Assembly (NCBI RefSeq): GCF_009363075.1
Contig: NZ_CP045293.1
Location: 4,610,001 to 4,674,000 of the forward strand
Source of the DNA: Paenibacillus guangzhouensis
GTDB taxonomy: Bacteria > Bacillota > Bacilli > Paenibacillales > Paenibacillaceae
Direction: 5' to 3'
Length of the DNA stretch: 64,000 bases
Position numbers and translations under genes: made by a program. The notes under the pieces are model-generated. The model saw nothing but the letters and a program-made list of their open reading frames with translations. It did not search any database and was not told the origin of the DNA. Positions within the stretch are counted from its first letter, which is position 1. Every line of letters begins with the position of its first letter. Below are positions 1 through 7,955 of this stretch, one piece after another.

Positions 1-508
1 TTAACAATTTAAATTCCTTGAACAACAATGTACACGCAATGACGATTACCGCCGATACCCCGATCATGAGGTAGACGTCGCTATGAATCATCGAAGCCGC
101 CTGACCGAATAAGAACTTATCCAATCCACTCTGATTCCCGTTCGGCGAATGCTGAATTTGCGTGAGCAAGACAATACCAATCCCGAAGAACACCGAGAGC
201 ACGATCCCCATCGCGGCATCGGCTTTAATCCGCGTATATCGCGTGATCACGGTGATCGAATACGTCGCAATAAGCCCCGATACGAACGCGCCGACGAAGA
301 ATAACGGCAGCGATTTGACGCCGGTCAGCATGAACGCGATACATATCCCTGGCAGTGCCGCATGGGCGAGTGTATCACCGATCAAGCTCTGCTTCCGCAA
401 ATACGCGAAGCTTCCGATCATCCCGCTCATCAGTCCGAGCAGCATACATCCCATAAGGATCCACTGCGTGTTCGGATCCGCCAGGACGGACCATGAAAAT
501 CCCATCAT
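1..508 (-). CDS. Metal (Zn/Mn) ABC transporter permease, 5' part, runs off the left edge
   Basis: This is the membrane channel of a zinc/manganese-type ABC importer (ABC-3/ZnuB family). Only the first 169 residues lie in the window and the frame is still open at base 2. The translation starts MMGFSWSVLADPN, followed by hydrophobic segments and the family-typical stretch GDTLAHAALPGI around residues 45-56. The last readable residues are LFKEFKLL, also typical of MntC/ZnuB permeases. It starts five bases after the ATPase stop, so it is the third gene of the operon. About 120 residues are missing beyond the edge. The family is clear, but metal specificity cannot be read from the sequence. Confidence 0.88.
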   Translation of the reverse strand, partial: MMGFSWSVLADPNTQWILMGCMLLGLMSGMIGSFAYLRKQSLIGDTLAHAALPGICIAFMLTGVKSLPLFFVGAFVSGLIATYSITVITRYTRIKADAAMGIVLSVFFGIGIVLLTQIQHSPNGNQSGLDKFLFGQAASMIHSDVYLMIGVSAVIVIACTLLFKEFKLL

Positions 509-513
509 TAGGC

Positions 514-1296
514 TCACCTCGAATCGACGAGAATGGCCTCGTCTTCATGATCGAATACAGCCAGCCGTCCACCATAGGTCTGGTGAAGCAGCGATTTCGT
601 AAATACATCTTCTGTCGGACCGTATGCGACCATCTCGACATTCAACAACATCACCCAATCGAAATATTCCTTAACCGTCGCAAGGTCATGATGAACGACC
701 AATACGGTCTTCCCTTGTGCTTTTAACTCATTTAATAATGTAATAATGGCTCGTTCCGTCATCGCATCCACACCGACGAACGGTTCATCCATGAAATATA
801 AGTCCGCGTTCTGCGCAAGCGCTCTGGCTAAGAATACCCGCTGCTGCTGTCCGCCGGAGAGCTGCGAAATTTGGCGGTGCGCATAATCAGCCATCCCAAC
901 CTTGCGAAGGCAATCCATCGCGATCTCCCGCTCTTTGACCCCCGGTCGTCTGAACCAACCCAAATGGCCGTACCGTCCCATCATGACGACATCCAGCGCA
1001 TTCGTCGGGAAATCCCAATCGACGGATTCACGCTGCGGTACATAGCCTACTTTGCGTCGCATCTCTTTGTACGGTTTGCTGTAGATTTGCGTCTCCCCGC
1101 TAACGCGCGGAATCAAGCCTAAGATGGCTTTGATCATTGTCGATTTCCCCGCACCGTTCGGGCCGATAATCCCAATCAACTTGCCTTCCGGCACCTCGAA
1201 CGAGACATTGCGCAATACGGGCTTCTTCTGATAGGCAACCGTCAACCCTTCAACCGTCAGAGGGGATACTTCCTGCCCCCGATACCTCTGATTCAT
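514..1296 (-). CDS. Metal ABC transporter ATP-binding protein
   Basis: This cytoplasmic ATPase of 260 residues drives import through the neighbouring permease. Walker A GPNGAGKST is at residues 45-53, the ABC signature LSGGQQQR at about 146-153, and Walker B LYFMDEP at about 166-172, followed by a switch histidine in VHHDLATV. Length and motifs fit the MntB/ZnuC group. A GAGGAGGAAAG ribosome site precedes the ATG. The gene lies 36 bases after the binding-protein gene and five bases before the permease, so the order is binding protein, ATPase, permease, as in troABC or mntABC operons. Confidence 0.93.
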   Translation of the reverse strand: MNQRYRGQEVSPLTVEGLTVAYQKKPVLRNVSFEVPEGKLIGIIGPNGAGKSTMIKAILGLIPRVSGETQIYSKPYKEMRRKVGYVPQRESVDWDFPTNALDVVMMGRYGHLGWFRRPGVKEREIAMDCLRKVGMADYAHRQISQLSGGQQQRVFLARALAQNADLYFMDEPFVGVDAMTERAIITLLNELKAQGKTVLVVHHDLATVKEYFDWVMLLNVEMVAYGPTEDVFTKSLLHQTYGGRLAVFDHEDEAILVDSR

Positions 1297-1332
1297 CGTC
1301 TTTCCTCCTCTTTCCCTTTTGCCAACCTGCTA

Positions 1333-2298
1333 CTATTTCAACGCCTTCACAATAACATCCACGTTATGACGGACCATTCCGATGTACGTGCCTTCCTTCG
1401 TTCCGGGTTGCCCCATCGCATCCGAGAACAACTCACCGCCAATCTCGACGGTATGTCCTTTCTTCTTCGCGCCTTCAATCACCGCTTCGATCGCTTTCGT
1501 GGATACACTGGACTCCACGAACACGGCCTTAATCTGATGCTCTACCAGGTAATCTCGCAGATCGCTCACGTCTTTGCTGCCATATTCCGATGCGGTACTA
1601 ATCCCCTGCAGCCCCATCACCTGAATGTTATAGGCTTTTCCAAAATAGTGGAATGCATCATGCGCCGTCACCAAAATGCGATGCGCCTCCGGAATCTGGC
1701 CAATCCGTTCACGCGCATAACCATCCGTCTCTTTTAACTTCAGCAAATACGCTTCTGCATTCTTACGATAATCCTCGGCATTGGCACTATCCGCTTCGAT
1801 TAGCGAATCGCGAATGACTTCCGTTGCCTTCATCCAATTCTGTACGTTGAACCAAATATGCGGGTCATGGGAATCGGTTGCTACCGGATCCGATAAGAGC
1901 TCTGCTTCAGGAATTGTCTTTGAGACAGCCACCGTTGTCTTATGAGAGCTCATTTTCTCCAGAATGTCGACCATCTTCCCTTCGAGATGCAGACCGTTGT
2001 AGAACACGATGTCTGCGCCGTCCAGCTTCTTCATATCCCCTTGCGAGGCCTTGTATAGATGCGGGTCAACGCCCGGTCCCATTAACGATGTCACCGTCAC
2101 ATGATCTCCGCCGACTTGCGCCGTCACATCGCCGATCATGCCGATCGTTGCTACGATGTTTAATTTTCCGTCAGTGCCTCCGTCTTTGTTCCCATCGTTA
2201 TTGCCGCATGCCGTGAGGGCAATTGCAGCACTGAGCACCACCACCATCATAATCAACCGCCTAAGCGGCGCCTTCTTTACGGATAATCTCGTTTGCAT
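1333..2298 (-). CDS. Metal-binding lipoprotein of a Zn/Mn ABC importer (TroA/ZnuA family)
   Basis: This extracellular metal-capture lipoprotein has 321 residues. A signal peptide ends in the lipobox LTAC, with Cys31 as the lipid anchor. The likely metal ligands are His80 (DPHLY), His147 (DPHIW), His213 (TAHDAFHYF) and Asp293 (FSDAMG). This His-His-His-Asp set is the one I recall for TroA, rather than the Glu-containing PsaA set. It lacks the long His-rich loop of true ZnuA proteins. It is the first gene of the operon and has a GGAGTAGG ribosome site. Upstream lies a direct repeat that could bind an MntR/Zur-like repressor. Zn and Mn remain equally possible. Confidence 0.92.
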   Translation of the reverse strand: MQTRLSVKKAPLRRLIMMVVVLSAAIALTACGNNDGNKDGGTDGKLNIVATIGMIGDVTAQVGGDHVTVTSLMGPGVDPHLYKASQGDMKKLDGADIVFYNGLHLEGKMVDILEKMSSHKTTVAVSKTIPEAELLSDPVATDSHDPHIWFNVQNWMKATEVIRDSLIEADSANAEDYRKNAEAYLLKLKETDGYARERIGQIPEAHRILVTAHDAFHYFGKAYNIQVMGLQGISTASEYGSKDVSDLRDYLVEHQIKAVFVESSVSTKAIEAVIEGAKKKGHTVEIGGELFSDAMGQPGTKEGTYIGMVRHNVDVIVKALK

Positions 2299-2340
2299 GG
2301 AACACCTACTCCTTCAACATGTTTTAGTATATAAATATTT

Positions 2341-2369
2341 GTTTGTCTAACACAAATAAGTTTACCTAA
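2341..2369 (-). promoter_or_regulatory. Direct repeat upstream of the metal ABC operon, possible metalloregulator site
   Basis: Two decamers, GTTTGTCTAA (2341-2350) and GTTTACCTAA (2360-2369), lie 19 bp apart, close to two helical turns, just upstream of the binding-protein gene. Read on the coding strand the core is TTAGRYAAAC, which resembles TTAGG-type sites of DtxR/MntR regulators. Binding by such a regulator is inferred. Confidence 0.45.
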
Positions 2370-2442
2370 TTCTGTTTTTTTAATTATATTCAAAAAAGTT
2401 TCCCATATGCAACATTTATTTTATAAAGAATTTTTTAGGCAC

Positions 2443-2471
2443 AAAAAAAAGCAGGGCATGCACCCTGCTTC
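2443..2471 (-). terminator. Rho-independent terminator of the nitroreductase gene
   Basis: A hairpin with arms GCAGGG and CCCTGC (2451-2468) is followed on the minus strand by eight T residues. It lies 18 bases after the nitroreductase stop. Confidence 0.85.
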
Positions 2472-2488
2472 TCGCGTTTCTATTCTAT

Positions 2489-3133
2489 TTATTTCATGCT
2501 GTTCCAACGCGTCACTTCATCGACAGATAAACGAACAGTCGGATGACCTGGCTTCGCTGCTTTGCCTAAGGCAATCAACATAATGTTCTCATAATGCGCC
2601 GGAACATCGAACATCTCGTTGAATTTCGCTGCATCATATCCGCCCATCGGTACCGTATCATACCCTTTTGCACGAGCTGCCAGCATCAGCTGCATGCTGA
2701 TCAGGCCGCCATCGATATGAACAATTTTCTTCTTCCGCGCTTCATCCATACGGTCATATCCGTTCTCCACCGTGGCCATCATTTGCTTTTTCACGTCTTC
2801 GCTCATATGGCCTGCTTCCACAGATCTGGAGTAAATTTTCTCCCCTTCATGGTACCAGTTCATGTCTCCAAAAACAGCAATAACCGCAGCCGCATCAACC
2901 ACTTGTTGCTGGTTATATGCGATCGGCAGCAATTTTTCTTTTAAATCTTGATCATCGATTACAAGAAAACGCCACGGTTGAAGATTGCTTGAAGAAGGCG
3001 CAAGAATGGCTTCCTGCAGCAGCTCCTCAATCTCTTGCTTCGAGATTTTCACGGCAGGATCATAATAACGTACGGAATGGCGTTCATGAAGCACCTTGAA
3101 AAAATCCTGTTGCTGTTCGACTTGCGTTGACAT
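2489..3133 (-). CDS. Nitroreductase family FMN oxidoreductase (YodC/MhqN-like)
   Basis: This cytoplasmic flavoprotein of 214 residues should reduce nitro groups, quinones or similar electrophiles with NAD(P)H. The FMN phosphate-binding start RHSVRYYD (about 17-24), the APSSSNLQPWRF stretch (about 46-57) and the C-terminal LGKAAKPGHP are typical of the family. The LPIAYNQQQVVDAA segment recalls B. subtilis YodC/MhqN. The ribosome site TAGGAGGAG sits eight bases before the ATG. The upstream neighbour is an Rrf2 regulator, and the promoter between them is covered with palindromes, so control by an electrophile- or redox-sensing regulator is likely. The true substrate is unknown. Confidence 0.9.
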   Translation of the reverse strand: MSTQVEQQQDFFKVLHERHSVRYYDPAVKISKQEIEELLQEAILAPSSSNLQPWRFLVIDDQDLKEKLLPIAYNQQQVVDAAAVIAVFGDMNWYHEGEKIYSRSVEAGHMSEDVKKQMMATVENGYDRMDEARKKKIVHIDGGLISMQLMLAARAKGYDTVPMGGYDAAKFNEMFDVPAHYENIMLIALGKAAKPGHPTVRLSVDEVTRWNSMK

Positions 3134-3157
3134 GGTTAACTCCTCCTACACATCTAT

Positions 3158-3240
3158 CTGTGGTATATTTCGCACAGTTAAGTGATAGTTTATCTGTGCT
3201 CTTAATTGCACAGTATATACCTGTGATTGCACGATGTCAA
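3158..3240 (-). promoter_or_regulatory. Promoter of the nitroreductase gene with three overlapping palindromic operators
   Basis: On the minus strand TTGACA (3240-3235) is followed after 17 bases by TATACT (3217-3212). A palindrome CACAG-N7-CTGTG covers the -10 (3209-3225). A second, CTGTGC-N8-GCACAG (3194-3213), overlaps the -10 and start site. A third, CTGTGG-N8-GCACAG (3158-3177), lies in the leader. The -35 overlaps the stop codon of the Rrf2 gene. The likely binder is that Rrf2 protein. Confidence 0.75.
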
Positions 3241-3698
3241 TCGGGCTCACATGTTCGCTCGACCAAATCCGCAATCGTGTAGTTGCTTAGCACCGTAAGC
3301 ACGCTCTGGTCAATCTCTGTCGTAATATCATACATTACCGATTTCATTTTCATACCGAATGAATTCTCTCCGGTTGCCTCCGTCATCCCGCTGCAACGCG
3401 CTTCATCAATCTGCAGCACTTTATAGACTTCTGCCAGTGTAATGAGCTCCGGACTCTTGCTTAGACGGTATCCACCTTCACGCCCTTCACGCGTCTCAAT
3501 GATATGTTCTCGCGCCAAGACGGCAAGAATACGTCTCAACAACGTTGCTTCAGATTGCATCGACGTCGCGATATCGCTGCTCGGACATGTACTGGAATGC
3601 TTCGCAAGAATGACGAGCGCTTGTAACGACAAACTGAACGTCTTGTAGGTCGATGGGCAGGCTTTCGGCTGTTTCTTCGATGGCTGCTGCGATTCCAT
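3237..3698 (-). CDS. Rrf2 family transcriptional regulator
   Basis: This small DNA-binding regulator of about 153 residues has a winged helix-turn-helix typical of Rrf2 proteins: YKTFSLSLQALVILAKH, then SSDIATSMQSEATLLRRILAVL and a wing RREGGYRLSK-like segment (GREGGYRLSK). A cysteine in DEARCSGM lies where some members hold a cluster ligand or redox cysteine, but the three-Cys set of IscR/NsrR is absent. The start was placed at the ATG following GGAGGGGGAAGG rather than nine codons upstream. It precedes the nitroreductase gene on the same strand and is its most likely repressor. Confidence 0.86.
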   Translation of the reverse strand: MESQQPSKKQPKACPSTYKTFSLSLQALVILAKHSSTCPSSDIATSMQSEATLLRRILAVLAREHIIETREGREGGYRLSKSPELITLAEVYKVLQIDEARCSGMTEATGENSFGMKMKSVMYDITTEIDQSVLTVLSNYTIADLVERTCEPD

Positions 3699-3833
3699 GT
3701 TCCTTCCCCCTCCGCTGATAGTCACTGCTTCCTAGCATTGTATCGCAATCGTTCGTTTCCAGCAAGCATCGTCAGGCAAGATGAAACACCTCAGACGTCT
3801 TTCCAAAGACGGTAAGCGTTTCTTATATTTCGC

Positions 3834-3860
3834 AAAAAAGCTCTCGCCAAGGCGAGAGCT
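3834..3860 (-). terminator. Terminator of the fucosidase gene
   Basis: A perfect ten-base stem AGCTCTCGCC/GGCGAGAGCT with a two-base spacer (3839-3860) is followed on the minus strand by six T residues. It lies 11 bases after the fucosidase stop. Confidence 0.9.
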
Positions 3861-3871
3861 ATCTTCTCTAT

Positions 3872-5200
3872 TTACATTTCATCGATCAGTTTCAGCTCAA
3901 TTACGGTATTACGCGGATCTGGCAGCGGATACGTCGAATGCTCCGGACGATGGAAATTCATGAATGCGTCCGTCGAATACTGTGAAGCGTTCCATGGCAG
4001 TGACAGGAAGACTTCCGAACCGTCAGCGAGCACGCGCGCTTGTTTGATTTTGCCTGCTAATCCTGGCAAATGGATCGGTCCAATATTCTCCTCATAAATG
4101 TGCGCATAGACGGTATTGCCCTTCTGCGTGTAGCGGCCCCAGTCCGGTTTCGGCAGGTCGGCTTTGCCGCAGCCGTAGATACTTTCGCCATTCGCGTTCA
4201 TCCACTCGCCGACTTCCTCCAAGATCCGAAGGGACTCCACCGGAATCTCCCCGTTCGCATTCGGGCCGACGTTCAGCAGCATGTTGCCGTTCTTGCTGAC
4301 GCATTCCACGAGCTTGCGAATGACAGTCTGCGGCGTCTTATACGTGTGGTCGTGCGCAGCATAACCCCAGTTGTTGTTGAGCGTGATACATGCTTCCCAT
4401 GGTAGGGAACGCCCTTCATTGTCGGTTAAGCCCTCCGTCGGAATGATCTGCTCCGGCGAGCAGAAATCCCCGGAATAGACATTCGGATTGCTCGTCATAA
4501 TTGATGCCTGGCCATCATTCACCTCAAGGCGGTTATCGATGATCAGATGCGGCTGAATGCTGCGGATCATCTCCATCAGCTCTGTCGCGCGCCACTTCTC
4601 GCCGCTCATTTCGCCGTAGGAGAAGTCGAACCACATAATGTCGAGCTTGCCGTAGTTGGTGAGCAGTTCTCTGACTTGGCCGTGCATATATTCGAGGTAA
4701 CGCGGGAATGTCGCCGGATCGCGCTGATAGTCCTTATTATCGCGCATCGGATGATGTAGATCGCCGTAAGCTGGGTAATCCTCATGATGCCAATCGATAA
4801 TCGAATAGTAGAGGCCTACCTTGATGCCTTCCGCGCGAAAAGCATCCAAAAACTCACGCACCAAATCCCGCCCGCTCGGCGTATTCGTCGATTTATAATC
4901 CGTTAATTGGCTGTCGAATAAGCAGAATCCATCATGATGCTTCGCTGTAAGAACAGCGTATTTCATCCCGGCCTGTTTTGCAGCGCGAGCCCACTCTGTC
5001 GGATTGTATCGCTGTGGATTGAACGCGTCAAAATACGGCTGATACTGCTCCACTGTCAACCGTTCGCCGTTGCGCACCCATTCACCGCGCGCCGGGATCG
5101 CGTATAGCCCCCAGTGAATGAACATCCCGAACCGATCTTGCAGGAACCATTTCGTGCGCTCAGTCCGCTCTTCGATAAGCTTGTTTTGCGTCGTAATCAT
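3872..5200 (-). CDS. Alpha-L-fucosidase, GH29 family, intracellular
   Basis: This enzyme of about 442 residues should remove terminal alpha-L-fucose from imported oligosaccharides. GH29 hallmarks are RFGMFIHWGLY near the N terminus, YAVLTAKHHDGFCLFDS, and LDIMWFDFSYGE, whose WFD aspartate matches the catalytic nucleophile position. There is no signal peptide, so it acts in the cytoplasm. The start was set at the ATG behind AAGGTGGG, removing 12 residues of the longest frame. It is divergent from an AraC regulator and has its own terminator, so it is probably a single-gene unit controlled by that regulator. No fucose-catabolic gene lies next to it. Confidence 0.93.
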   Translation of the reverse strand: MITTQNKLIEERTERTKWFLQDRFGMFIHWGLYAIPARGEWVRNGERLTVEQYQPYFDAFNPQRYNPTEWARAAKQAGMKYAVLTAKHHDGFCLFDSQLTDYKSTNTPSGRDLVREFLDAFRAEGIKVGLYYSIIDWHHEDYPAYGDLHHPMRDNKDYQRDPATFPRYLEYMHGQVRELLTNYGKLDIMWFDFSYGEMSGEKWRATELMEMIRSIQPHLIIDNRLEVNDGQASIMTSNPNVYSGDFCSPEQIIPTEGLTDNEGRSLPWEACITLNNNWGYAAHDHTYKTPQTVIRKLVECVSKNGNMLLNVGPNANGEIPVESLRILEEVGEWMNANGESIYGCGKADLPKPDWGRYTQKGNTVYAHIYEENIGPIHLPGLAGKIKQARVLADGSEVFLSLPWNASQYSTDAFMNFHRPEHSTYPLPDPRNTVIELKLIDEM

Positions 5201-5253
5201 CTGTTCTCGCCCACCTTTTCTTATTCGTCGTTGCATTCAGCTTAACAGAGCTA

Positions 5254-5262
5254 TGGTATAAT
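5254..5262 (+). promoter_or_regulatory. Extended -10 promoter element of the AraC gene
   Basis: The sequence TGGTATAAT holds a TGn extension and a consensus TATAAT (5257-5262) in the fucosidase-AraC divergent region. No good -35 is visible. It places transcription start near 5269, which supports the downstream ATG at 5318. Confidence 0.6.
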
Positions 5263-5317
5263 GGACAGGTGTGAAAATAACCTCCTTTCGTATAAAACTA
5301 ACTTCTGTAGGACGGCG

Positions 5318-6157
5318 ATGAACTGCATGGGAATGATGAATAACGTCTTCGAGGAGCTGCTTCAGAATTTGCAGATTCACCTGCTCGAAGCGCGACTGAC
5401 GAAGTGTCCACCCGACTGGCAGGACATGCATTATACACCCAATTACAACAAGCTGTATTTCATCTGCGAGGGGGAAGGCTGGCTGCAAATCGGGGAGCAA
5501 GAGCTCTACCCGAAGCCGGGACAGCTCTGCCTCATGCCTGCGCACATCGAGCAATCGTACGCGGCGATTAACGCAAATACGTATTTCAAATATTGGATTC
5601 ATTTCACAGCCAAGGTCGGCCCGTTCGATCTGTTCCAGTGGCTGGATGTGCCGTTTATTCTGGACGTGGGCGACTACGAGCAAGTCGAGTCCTGGTTCAA
5701 GCAATTGGCCCTGTTAGTGAGGCAGCAGTCCTTGCCTGCTCGGCTGCAGGAGAAAGCGATCCTGCTGCAGCTCGTCGCTTATTTCCTGGAGTCGGTGCCC
5801 GTGGAGATTCTGAGCACCCATCTCGAGGAAATCGACCGGCTCAGCCAGATCCAACAGTACATCGAGCGCCATCTTCATACGCAGATTACGGTGGATCAGA
5901 TTGCGAAGTCGTTCCACCTGCACCCGAACTATTTCATCAAATATTTCAAGAAGCATTTCGGCATGCCCCCGCTCAAATATATGCGCCAGAAGCGAATTCA
6001 GCTCGCCAAGCGGCTGCTCACCACGACGACGCTGCCGATTGGGGAGATCGCGGTGGCGACGGGCTGGGACGACTCGAACCATCTCGGCAAAATCTTCCGC
6101 AAGGAGACGGGCTACAGCCCGTCGGCGTACCGCGCGCAGTTTCGCACGAATGCGTAA
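5318..6157 (+). CDS. AraC family transcriptional regulator next to alpha-L-fucosidase
   Basis: This regulator of about 279 residues has an N-terminal cupin-like sensor domain (LYFICEGEGWLQIGEQELYP, then PGQLCLMPAH) and a C-terminal AraC DNA-binding domain with two helix-turn-helix motifs (ITVDQIAKSFHLHPNYFIKYFKKHFG and IGEIAVATGWDDSNHLGKIFRK). The last residues follow the family pattern GYSPSAYRAQF. The chosen ATG lies behind GTAGGACG and downstream of an extended -10 element; an ATG 57 bases earlier overlaps that promoter. It is divergent from the fucosidase gene and probably activates it in response to a fucosylated sugar. That role is inferred from position only. Confidence 0.88.
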   Translation: MNCMGMMNNVFEELLQNLQIHLLEARLTKCPPDWQDMHYTPNYNKLYFICEGEGWLQIGEQELYPKPGQLCLMPAHIEQSYAAINANTYFKYWIHFTAKVGPFDLFQWLDVPFILDVGDYEQVESWFKQLALLVRQQSLPARLQEKAILLQLVAYFLESVPVEILSTHLEEIDRLSQIQQYIERHLHTQITVDQIAKSFHLHPNYFIKYFKKHFGMPPLKYMRQKRIQLAKRLLTTTTLPIGEIAVATGWDDSNHLGKIFRKETGYSPSAYRAQFRTNA

Positions 6158-6253
6158 GGGCGAGCGCGGGGGCGATGAGGCGTAGCGCAAATGCGGGCTC
6201 GCCGCAGCGCTTGCGGTTCTGCAGCCGCCCAAGGCTGGGCACGGCGTAACACC

Positions 6254-6440
6254 GCTAACGAACCCTGCGATGCTTATTCGCGCTGATAATCGCTGGTCGG
6301 CGCTGTAACGAATCCTGGTAACGCTATTCGGCCAAAATGGGAGCATATTTCACCATTTTGTGCGCAATAGCGTTACCTCGATTCGTTAGCGCGGAATTAT
6401 TGCGATTCTCGCCGCAATAAGCATCCTACGGTTCGTTAGC
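6254..6440. repeat. Nested long inverted repeat, 187 bp
   Basis: Several arm pairs are nested around one centre. GCTAACGAACC (6254-6264) pairs with GGTTCGTTAGC (6430-6440). GATGCTTATT (6269-6278) pairs with AATAAGCATC (6416-6425). TAACGAATC near 6306 pairs with GATTCGTTA near 6380. GTAACGCTATT (6318-6328) pairs with AATAGCGTTAC (6366-6376). AAAATGG near 6334 pairs with CCATTTT near 6353. The whole could fold into one long interrupted hairpin on either strand. No reading frame of note is inside. It may be a dispersed, non-autonomous repeat element. Confidence 0.8.
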
Positions 6441-6540
6441 CGTGGGTGAACATGGAAAGGACACAGAATCACGCCCGTTTCTATGCACATTTGATGGGTT
6501 CGCACGCTGTATTTGCACAAGTCTAGCTAATTCTACGCAC

Positions 6541-7178
6541 AATAACTACCTTTTTGCAGTTATTTGATCATTCTCTACCGGTTTTGAGCTAAATAACTGC
6601 TTTTTTGCAGTTATTTGATCTTTCTCCTCCAACTTTGAGCTCAATAACCGCCTTTTTTGCAGTTATTTGATCTTTCTCCACCTACTTTGAGCTCAATAAC
6701 TGCTTTTTTGCAGTTATTTGATCATACTCCACCTACTTTGAGCTCAATAACTGCTTTTTTGCAGTTATTTGATCGTTTTCCTCCAACTTTGAGCTCAATA
6801 ACTGCTTTTTTGCAGTTATTTGATCTTTCTCCTCCGGCTTTGAGCTCAATAACTGCTTTTTTGCAGTTATTTGATCATACTCCACCTACTTTGAGCTCAA
6901 TAACTGCTTTTTTGCAGTTATTTGATCATGCTCCTCCGGTTTTGAGCTCAATAACTGCTTTTTTGCAGTTATTTGATCTTTCTCCTCCGGCTTTGAGCTC
7001 AATAACTGCTTTTTTGCAGTTATTTGATCATTCTTCACCGACTTTGAGCTCAATAACTGCCTTTTTGCAGTTATTTGATCATACTCCACCTACTTTGAGC
7101 TCAATAACTGCTTTTTTGCAGTTATTTGATCATACTCCACCTACTTTGAGCTCAATAACTGCTTTTTTGCAGTTATTT
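6541..7178. repeat. Tandem array of thirteen 51-bp hairpin units
   Basis: The dyad AATAACTGC-T6-GCAGTTATT starts at 6541, 6592, 6643, 6695, 6746, 6797, 6848, 6899, 6950, 7001, 7052, 7103 and 7154. The step is 51 bp, with one step of 52. Between dyads lies TTTGATC, a short variable CT-rich block, and a second palindrome TTGAGCTCAA. The first three units are the most diverged; the inner units are almost identical, as expected from recent duplication or homogenisation. Because 51 is divisible by three, open frames with a 17-residue repeat run across both strands, but they lack a start signal and are not called as genes. Confidence 0.95.
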
Positions 7179-7254
7179 CCTCCCCTTACCGACATGACCC
7201 GAAACTTCATCGCATGTCGTTGATACCAATCGCTCCATCACTCGCAACCATAGC

Positions 7255-7282
7255 AAAAAGAAGCCGCCTTACGGCAGCCTCT
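7255..7282 (-). terminator. Terminator of the ABC-exporter/two-component operon
   Basis: On the minus strand a stem of about nine pairs (GAGGCTGCC with GGCGGCTTC, loop GTAA) is followed by a short T run. It lies about 60 bases after the response-regulator stop. Confidence 0.75.
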
Positions 7283-7343
7283 CATTTCAAAGATCCATAC
7301 AATGATCAGGCCAGCTTAGCTGCCCCCTAATCTCAACGGAAGT

Positions 7344-7949
7344 CTAATCCAGCCAGCCCTTCTCGTGCGCGATACTGATCGCCTCGATCCGCGTATTCGC
7401 GCCAATCTTGCTCATCGCTTCGGACATGTAGTTGCGCACCGTCCCATGCGAGAGGAATAACGTCGCACCAATGTCCTGCATTGTCATCCCTTGCGCCGCG
7501 TATTTGAGCACCTCGCGTTCGCGCGGCGACAGCGGGCACGGGTCCTCCCAAACGGCGAGCGACAGCTCGGGGCTGATGACCCGCTTCCCTTGGTGAATCT
7601 GCCGAATCGCATCCGCGAGCTCATGGCTCGGCGTATCCTTCAGCAGGTAACCCGAGATGCCGGCTGCGATCCCTCGCTGCAAATACCCCGGTCTTGCGAA
7701 CGTCGTGAGGATCATGACTTTACCCGGAATGTTCTCCCGCTTCATCGTCTCCGCCACATCGAGGCCCGTTTTGAGTGGCATCTCAATATCTAGAATGACC
7801 ACATCCGGCTTCAGCTCATGGATCAACTGCAACGCGACCTCTCCGTTCTCGGCCTGACCCACCACTTCAATATCATCTTCCAGCGACAGCAACGTCGCGA
7901 GCGCTCCGCGCAATAATCCTTGATCTTCTCCTAATATCAATCGAATCAT
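7344..7949 (-). CDS. NarL/DesR-type response regulator
   Basis: This regulator of 201 residues has a receiver domain starting MIRLILGEDQGLLRGAL, with the phospho-acceptor aspartate in DVVILDIEMP (about residue 54), and a LuxR-type helix-turn-helix (LSPREREVLKYAAQGMTMQDIGATLFLSHGTVRNYMSE) in the last 60 residues. It is the last gene of a four-gene operon (exporter ATPase, permease, kinase, regulator), the same layout as B. subtilis yvfRSTU and lnr-type systems. It probably controls its own operon, where TGACA/TGTCA half-sites lie upstream of the ATPase gene. Confidence 0.93.
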   Translation of the reverse strand: MIRLILGEDQGLLRGALATLLSLEDDIEVVGQAENGEVALQLIHELKPDVVILDIEMPLKTGLDVAETMKRENIPGKVMILTTFARPGYLQRGIAAGISGYLLKDTPSHELADAIRQIHQGKRVISPELSLAVWEDPCPLSPREREVLKYAAQGMTMQDIGATLFLSHGTVRNYMSEAMSKIGANTRIEAISIAHEKGWLD

Positions 7950-7955
7950 GTTCGA

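Noticed and set aside
2341-2400. Riboswitch in the metal ABC leader
   Set aside because: The leader is short and AT-rich, with no conserved helix pattern that I recognise; only the direct repeat stands out.
5714-6346. 210-residue frame on the minus strand opposite the AraC gene
   Set aside because: Arg-rich shadow of a GC-rich gene with no family motif; the plus-strand AraC domains are clear.
6541-7178. CRISPR array
   Set aside because: The segments between the dyads are nearly identical rather than unique, units are immediately adjacent at 51 bp, and no cas gene is in the window.
6657-7223. 188-residue repetitive open frame across the hairpin array
   Set aside because: The period of 51 bp is divisible by three, so a repeat without stops stays open by chance; no ribosome site, and mirrored frames exist on the other strand.
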